The position numbers and the translations under genes are program-made. From contig NZ_MRCQ01000010.1 in assembly GCF_002304005.1 (NCBI RefSeq), forward strand, positions 62,001 to 126,000: 64,000 nt of DNA, written 5' to 3'. Below are positions 60,566 to 64,000 of this stretch, one piece after another (position 1 is the stretch's first letter; each line of letters begins with the position of its first letter). A model generated the notes under the pieces. The model worked only from the letters and a program-made list of their open reading frames with translations, was not told where the DNA came from and ran no database searches. This DNA is from Flavobacterium sp. ACN6 (GTDB lineage Bacteria; Bacteroidota; Bacteroidia; Flavobacteriales; Flavobacteriaceae).

Positions 60566-62707
60566 ATGAAAAATTTTCAAGACGAAAAACAACGCGATTT
60601 ATCAGTCAACAAATCAGATGGCACTAACAAATTCCTGACTACAGATCAGGGCCTGCGAATTAATGATGATAATAATTCGCTGAAAGCCGGTGAAAGAGGA
60701 CCTTCTCTACTCGAGGATTTTATTTTGAGGGAAAAAATAACGCATTTTGACCACGAAAGAATTCCAGAAAGGATTGTTCACGCACGCGGATCAGGAGCTC
60801 ATGGATTTTTCGAAGTAACAAATCCAATTCCAGAATTAACCAAAGCTGGTTTCTTAAAAGAAAAAGGTCTAAAAACACCCGTTTTTACGCGGTTTTCGAC
60901 TGTTGCAGGCTCAAGAGGTTCTACAGATCTTGCAAGAGATGCCAGAGGATTTGCAGTTAAATTTTATACTCAAGAAGGTATTTATGACTTAGTTGCCAAT
61001 AACATTCCGGTTTTCTTTATACAAGATGCGGCGAAATTTCCCGATCTTATTCACGCTGTAAAACCAGAGCCACATAATGAAATACCACAAGCTGCATCTG
61101 CACACGATACTTTTTGGGATTTTATTTCCTTAATGCCAGAATCAATGCACATGATTATGTGGGTAATGTCTGATCGTGCCATTCCGAGAAGTTATAGAAT
61201 GATGGAAGGTTTTGGCGTTCATACTTTTAGACTAATCAACGAAAGAGAAGAATCTGTTTTTGTGAAATTTCACTGGAAACCAAAATTAGGAACGCACGCA
61301 GTTGCTTGGGATGAAGCTCAGAAAATTTCAGGAAAAAATCCAGATTTTCACAGACAAGATTTATGGGAAGCAATTGAAATGGGTAATTTCCCAGAATGGG
61401 AATTAGGCGTTCAGGTAATTCCTGCTGAAGATGAAAACAAGTACGAATTTGATCTTCTGGATCCAACAAAATTGGTTCCCGAAGAATTGGTGCCTGTTAC
61501 TATCGTCGGGCGAATGGTCTTAAACAAAAATCCTGATAATTTCTTCGCAGAAACAGAGCAGATTGCCTTCCATCCAGGTCATATTGTACCGGGAATCGAT
61601 TTTAGTAATGATCCACTTTTACAAGGAAGATTATTTTCTTACACCGATACACAGCTTTCTAGATTAGGAAGTCCAAATTTTCATGAAATCCCGATTAACA
61701 GAAGTGTTGCGCCGGTTCACAACAATCAGCGTGACGGACATATGCGTCAGGAAATCAATAAAGGCCGTGTAAGTTATCATCCCAATTCACTTGGCGGAGG
61801 CTGTCCTTATCAGGCAAAAATCGAAGAAGGCGGTTTTGCAAGTTTTAATGAAAGAGTTGACGCACACAAAGTGAGAGAAAGAAGTGAAAGTTTTAATGAT
61901 CATTTCGGACAAGCCAAATTATTTTTTAACAGCCAGACGCCAGAAGAAAAAAGTCATATTGTAAAAGCACTGCGTTTTGAACTTGGAAAAGTTGAAACAA
62001 CCGCTATACGCGTAAGAGTTTTAGGTCTGCTTTCTCAAATCGACAGCAATCTTGCTGAAAAAGTAGCTCTTGGACTTGGTGCAACCGTTCCGCCAATTTT
62101 GGAAACGCCAATTAACAAAGGTGTGTCTCCAGAAAACGAAGGAGGACCTCAGGAACCACAAACGGTAGAATCGTCTGTTTCTTCGTCAGAAGCATTGAGT
62201 ATGATTAAAAATCCAACCAACTCACCAACAATTGCTTCAAGAAAAGTAGCTATTATTTGTTCAGACGGCGTTTCTGAAGCTGCTGTATTGAATATGAAAA
62301 GTGCACTAAAAAAAGAAGATGCCAAAGGATGCATTATTGCACCTCATCTTGGATCTATAGTAACTGACGCAGACGGTGCAATTCCAGCCGAATTTAGTTT
62401 TTTAACTGCATCATCGGTATTATTTGATGCTGTTTACATTCCACACGGTTTAGGATTGAATGCATTGGCTGAAAATGATGATTTATTTGAGTTCCTTAAT
62501 GATGCTTACAAACACTGTAAAGTAATTGGTGCAGATGGCGAAGCTTCAGAAATTATAAGCAGCGCTCCTTTCGCATCAAAAATCACAAATGACGATGCTG
62601 GAATTATTTTGACAAGCGACATTGCCGCTCAAGGATTTGCACAGGATTTTATCGCCGCAATGACACTGCACCGTTTTTGGCAGCGTGAACCAAACTTATA
62701 CAATTAA
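60566..62707 (+). CDS. katE: Large-subunit catalase KatE (HPII type)
   Basis: 713 residues, matching the large catalases. FDHERIPERIVHARGSGAHGFFEV contains the catalytic His, VANNIPVFFIQDAAKFPD the Asn, and RLFSYTDTQLSRLGSPNF the proximal haem Tyr. A C-terminal flavodoxin-like domain (KVAIICSDGVSEAAV to the end) is the HPII-specific extension. It degrades H2O2 in the cytoplasm. The DUF892 gene starts 17 nt later and is probably co-transcribed. Confidence 0.96.
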   Translation: MKNFQDEKQRDLSVNKSDGTNKFLTTDQGLRINDDNNSLKAGERGPSLLEDFILREKITHFDHERIPERIVHARGSGAHGFFEVTNPIPELTKAGFLKEKGLKTPVFTRFSTVAGSRGSTDLARDARGFAVKFYTQEGIYDLVANNIPVFFIQDAAKFPDLIHAVKPEPHNEIPQAASAHDTFWDFISLMPESMHMIMWVMSDRAIPRSYRMMEGFGVHTFRLINEREESVFVKFHWKPKLGTHAVAWDEAQKISGKNPDFHRQDLWEAIEMGNFPEWELGVQVIPAEDENKYEFDLLDPTKLVPEELVPVTIVGRMVLNKNPDNFFAETEQIAFHPGHIVPGIDFSNDPLLQGRLFSYTDTQLSRLGSPNFHEIPINRSVAPVHNNQRDGHMRQEINKGRVSYHPNSLGGGCPYQAKIEEGGFASFNERVDAHKVRERSESFNDHFGQAKLFFNSQTPEEKSHIVKALRFELGKVETTAIRVRVLGLLSQIDSNLAEKVALGLGATVPPILETPINKGVSPENEGGPQEPQTVESSVSSSEALSMIKNPTNSPTIASRKVAIICSDGVSEAAVLNMKSALKKEDAKGCIIAPHLGSIVTDADGAIPAEFSFLTASSVLFDAVYIPHGLGLNALAENDDLFEFLNDAYKHCKVIGADGEASEIISSAPFASKITNDDAGIILTSDIAAQGFAQDFIAAMTLHRFWQREPNLYN

Positions 62708-62724
62708 AACAAAAAAAAACAACC

Positions 62725-63294
62725 ATGAAAAATTCAGAAAAAAACATAGAAAACAAAGGAGTTAAAAACAACATGAAAAACAATTTTGTTGAGCCGGCAT
62801 CAGACGCTGCAACAGAATTGAAAGAACTTTTTATTGACAGTCTTAAAGATATTTACTGGGCAGAAAATGCATTAGTGGGCGCTTTGCCAAAAATGGCGGA
62901 TAATGCTACTTCTGCAGCACTTTCAAGCGCGATTTTAGAACATCTTGACGTAACCCAAAATCAAGTTAAGAGATTAGAAGAGGTTTTTGAACTTTTAGGC
63001 GAAAAAGCCGAAGGAAAAAAATGTGAAGCAATGGCTGGACTTTTGAAGGAAGGAGACAGTATTCTTTTAGAAACTGCTCCTGGAGCCGTTAGAGATGCTG
63101 GAATAATTGCTGCATCTCAAAAAATTGAACATTATGAAATTGCAACATACGGAACCTTAGTCGCTTTCGCGAAAACATTGGGTGAAAACAATGCTGCAAA
63201 ACTTTTAACGCAAACTCTTGCCGAAGAAAAAGAAGCCGACTGCGTATTAAATGACGTTGCTTTAAATGCTGTAAATATTGTAGCAGCCGAATAA
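62725..63294 (+). CDS. YciF-like DUF892 ferritin-fold protein
   Basis: 189 residues. After a short Lys/Asn-rich N terminus comes the DUF892 four-helix bundle: ELKELFIDSLKDIYWAENALVGALPKMAD, SSAILEHLDVTQNQVKRLEEVFELLG, IIAASQKIEHYEIATYGTLVAFA and LLTQTLAEEKEADCVLNDVA. The conserved Glu and His positions suggest a di-iron site. YciF proteins are stress-induced. Either ATG (62725 or codon 17) could be used. It lies with katE, as is common. Confidence 0.92.
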   Translation: MKNSEKNIENKGVKNNMKNNFVEPASDAATELKELFIDSLKDIYWAENALVGALPKMADNATSAALSSAILEHLDVTQNQVKRLEEVFELLGEKAEGKKCEAMAGLLKEGDSILLETAPGAVRDAGIIAASQKIEHYEIATYGTLVAFAKTLGENNAAKLLTQTLAEEKEADCVLNDVALNAVNIVAAE

Positions 63295-63331
63295 GATTTT
63301 TCGAATCTTAATCCTTACTTCTATTATCATA

Positions 63332-63364
63332 AAAACATCTGTACGCTGTACAGGTGTTTTTTTT
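63332..63364 (+). terminator. Terminator of the katE-yciF transcript
   Basis: AAAACATCTGTAC pairs with GTACAGGTGTTTT (one G-T wobble) around GCT, followed by eight or more T. A 160-bp AT-rich gap follows before the last gene. Confidence 0.85.
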
Positions 63365-63531
63365 ATGCTTTAATTTAAACATAAATAACTGACTGTGAAT
63401 TATGTAACCCTCATGATTCTGTATGTAAATAACGTCTATACTTCCCCAATACATTTGCCTCATTCCTTTTTTGTCCCTCCCTACACAATACTAACGAGTC
63501 ATGAAAATATGACTTACTTAATTCAAATCAG

Positions 63532-64000
63532 ATGATAAATAATTTAAAGAAAGCAAAAAAAAATAATGATTTAGAAATACATCATTTAGAACAAAAAGCC
63601 CAACATTATGATATGATTGTTTTTTGTCATTTAAGATGGCAGTTTGTATATCAGCGCCCGCAGCATATTATCAGCCGAATGGCTCAAACTATGAAGGTTT
63701 TATTTATTGAAGAACCTTTATATAATGACTCGCTTAAAAGTTCGGAAAACCTAATTATAGTTAATGAAATGCTTCATGTATTACAACCTAATACTAAAGA
63801 CATAGAATCAATTACAAGAATTATTTCAAATTATGTGAAAAATAAAAATATAACTGTTGGATGGTTTTACTCGCCCTCTTTTTCTCCTTTGTTAGGTTCT
63901 TTTGATTTTGACACGATAGTTTACGATTGTATGGATGAGCTTTCGTTGTTTAAACAAGCTCCCGCTCACTTAATTGATCAGGAAAAATATTTAATGGCTA
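63532..64000 (+). CDS. Glycosyltransferase, 5' part (cut by window edge)
   Basis: Open from the ATG at 63532 to the window end, 156 residues seen. DMIVFCHLRWQFVYQRPQHIISRMAQ is the N-terminal signature of a glycosyltransferase group often annotated as TuaH-like or group 1, and FDTIVYDCMDELSLFKQAP continues it. It would transfer sugar to an exopolysaccharide or glycan. The donor and acceptor cannot be read; the C-terminal half lies outside the window. Confidence 0.85.
   Translation, partial: MINNLKKAKKNNDLEIHHLEQKAQHYDMIVFCHLRWQFVYQRPQHIISRMAQTMKVLFIEEPLYNDSLKSSENLIIVNEMLHVLQPNTKDIESITRIISNYVKNKNITVGWFYSPSFSPLLGSFDFDTIVYDCMDELSLFKQAPAHLIDQEKYLMA

Overview
The window looks like chromosomal DNA of a Flavobacterium-type bacterium (Bacteroidota, Flavobacteriia). 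The DNA is AT-rich. Several promoters match the Bacteroidota -7 element TAnnTTTG, and start codons generally lack a Shine-Dalgarno sequence. The gene content also fits: TPR-containing HisKA_2 kinases, YceI lipoproteins, DUF1348, DUF2798 and Cys-box lipoproteins. Species is not resolved. I saw no rRNA, tRNA, CRISPR array, prophage or transposase gene.

Layout. 1-1383: 5' part of katG (minus strand). 1894-10137: alpha/beta hydrolase, isochorismatase-like hydrolase, outer-membrane porin, secreted M17-N protein, amidohydrolase, DoxX, Dps and a DUF1275 membrane protein, followed by a TPR histidine kinase and a sigma54 response regulator (10191-13834). 13907-20796: GNAT, MhqD-like esterase, cupin, TMEM175 channel, a GAF-type sigma54 activator, divergent MhqO-like hydroquinone dioxygenase, GAPDH and a lipoprotein. 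20908-26612: a Crp/Fnr regulator facing a six-gene minus-strand operon that encodes ergothioneine-type biosynthesis (EgtD, EgtB, a PatB-like C-S lyase) plus a quinone oxidoreductase, a SnoaL-like protein and a 4-OT tautomerase. 26935-29594: YceI, LLM oxidoreductase, a candidate small RNA and a CheY-like protein. 29994-40986: large PAS kinase with a CheY partner, MscS channel, MFS pump, flavohemoglobin and an aminopeptidase-like lipoprotein. 41078-49175: a second hydrolase / isochorismatase / DoxX / sigma54 regulator / TPR kinase module, a diverged duplicate of the first. 49402-54061: PNPOx-like protein, TauE exporter, two alpha/beta hydrolases, DUF1348 and an AraC regulator. 54363-64000: SpoU methyltransferase, small secreted proteins, SDR, a CheB-CheR-PAS-kinase fusion, KatE, YciF and the start of a glycosyltransferase.

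The common theme is defence against oxidants and electrophiles: two catalases, Dps, YciF, flavohemoglobin, ergothioneine synthesis, quinone-type dioxygenase and esterase genes, and many small hydrolases. The main regulatory observation is a shared palindrome (TTTACGA-N4-TCGTAAA and variants). It lies 64-95 bp upstream of sigma54-type -24/-12 sequences (two strict, two weak) before four functionally related genes or operons, in a window that encodes three sigma54 activators. Independently, a 14-bp palindrome (TTAATCTAGATTAA and variants) sits at an identical distance from the -7 hexamer region at three promoters. A third motif, an AraC-style direct repeat, is shared by two hydrolase promoters. 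Intergenic MITE-like inverted-repeat elements occur at four places. All functional calls come from reading motifs by eye; no database search was run.
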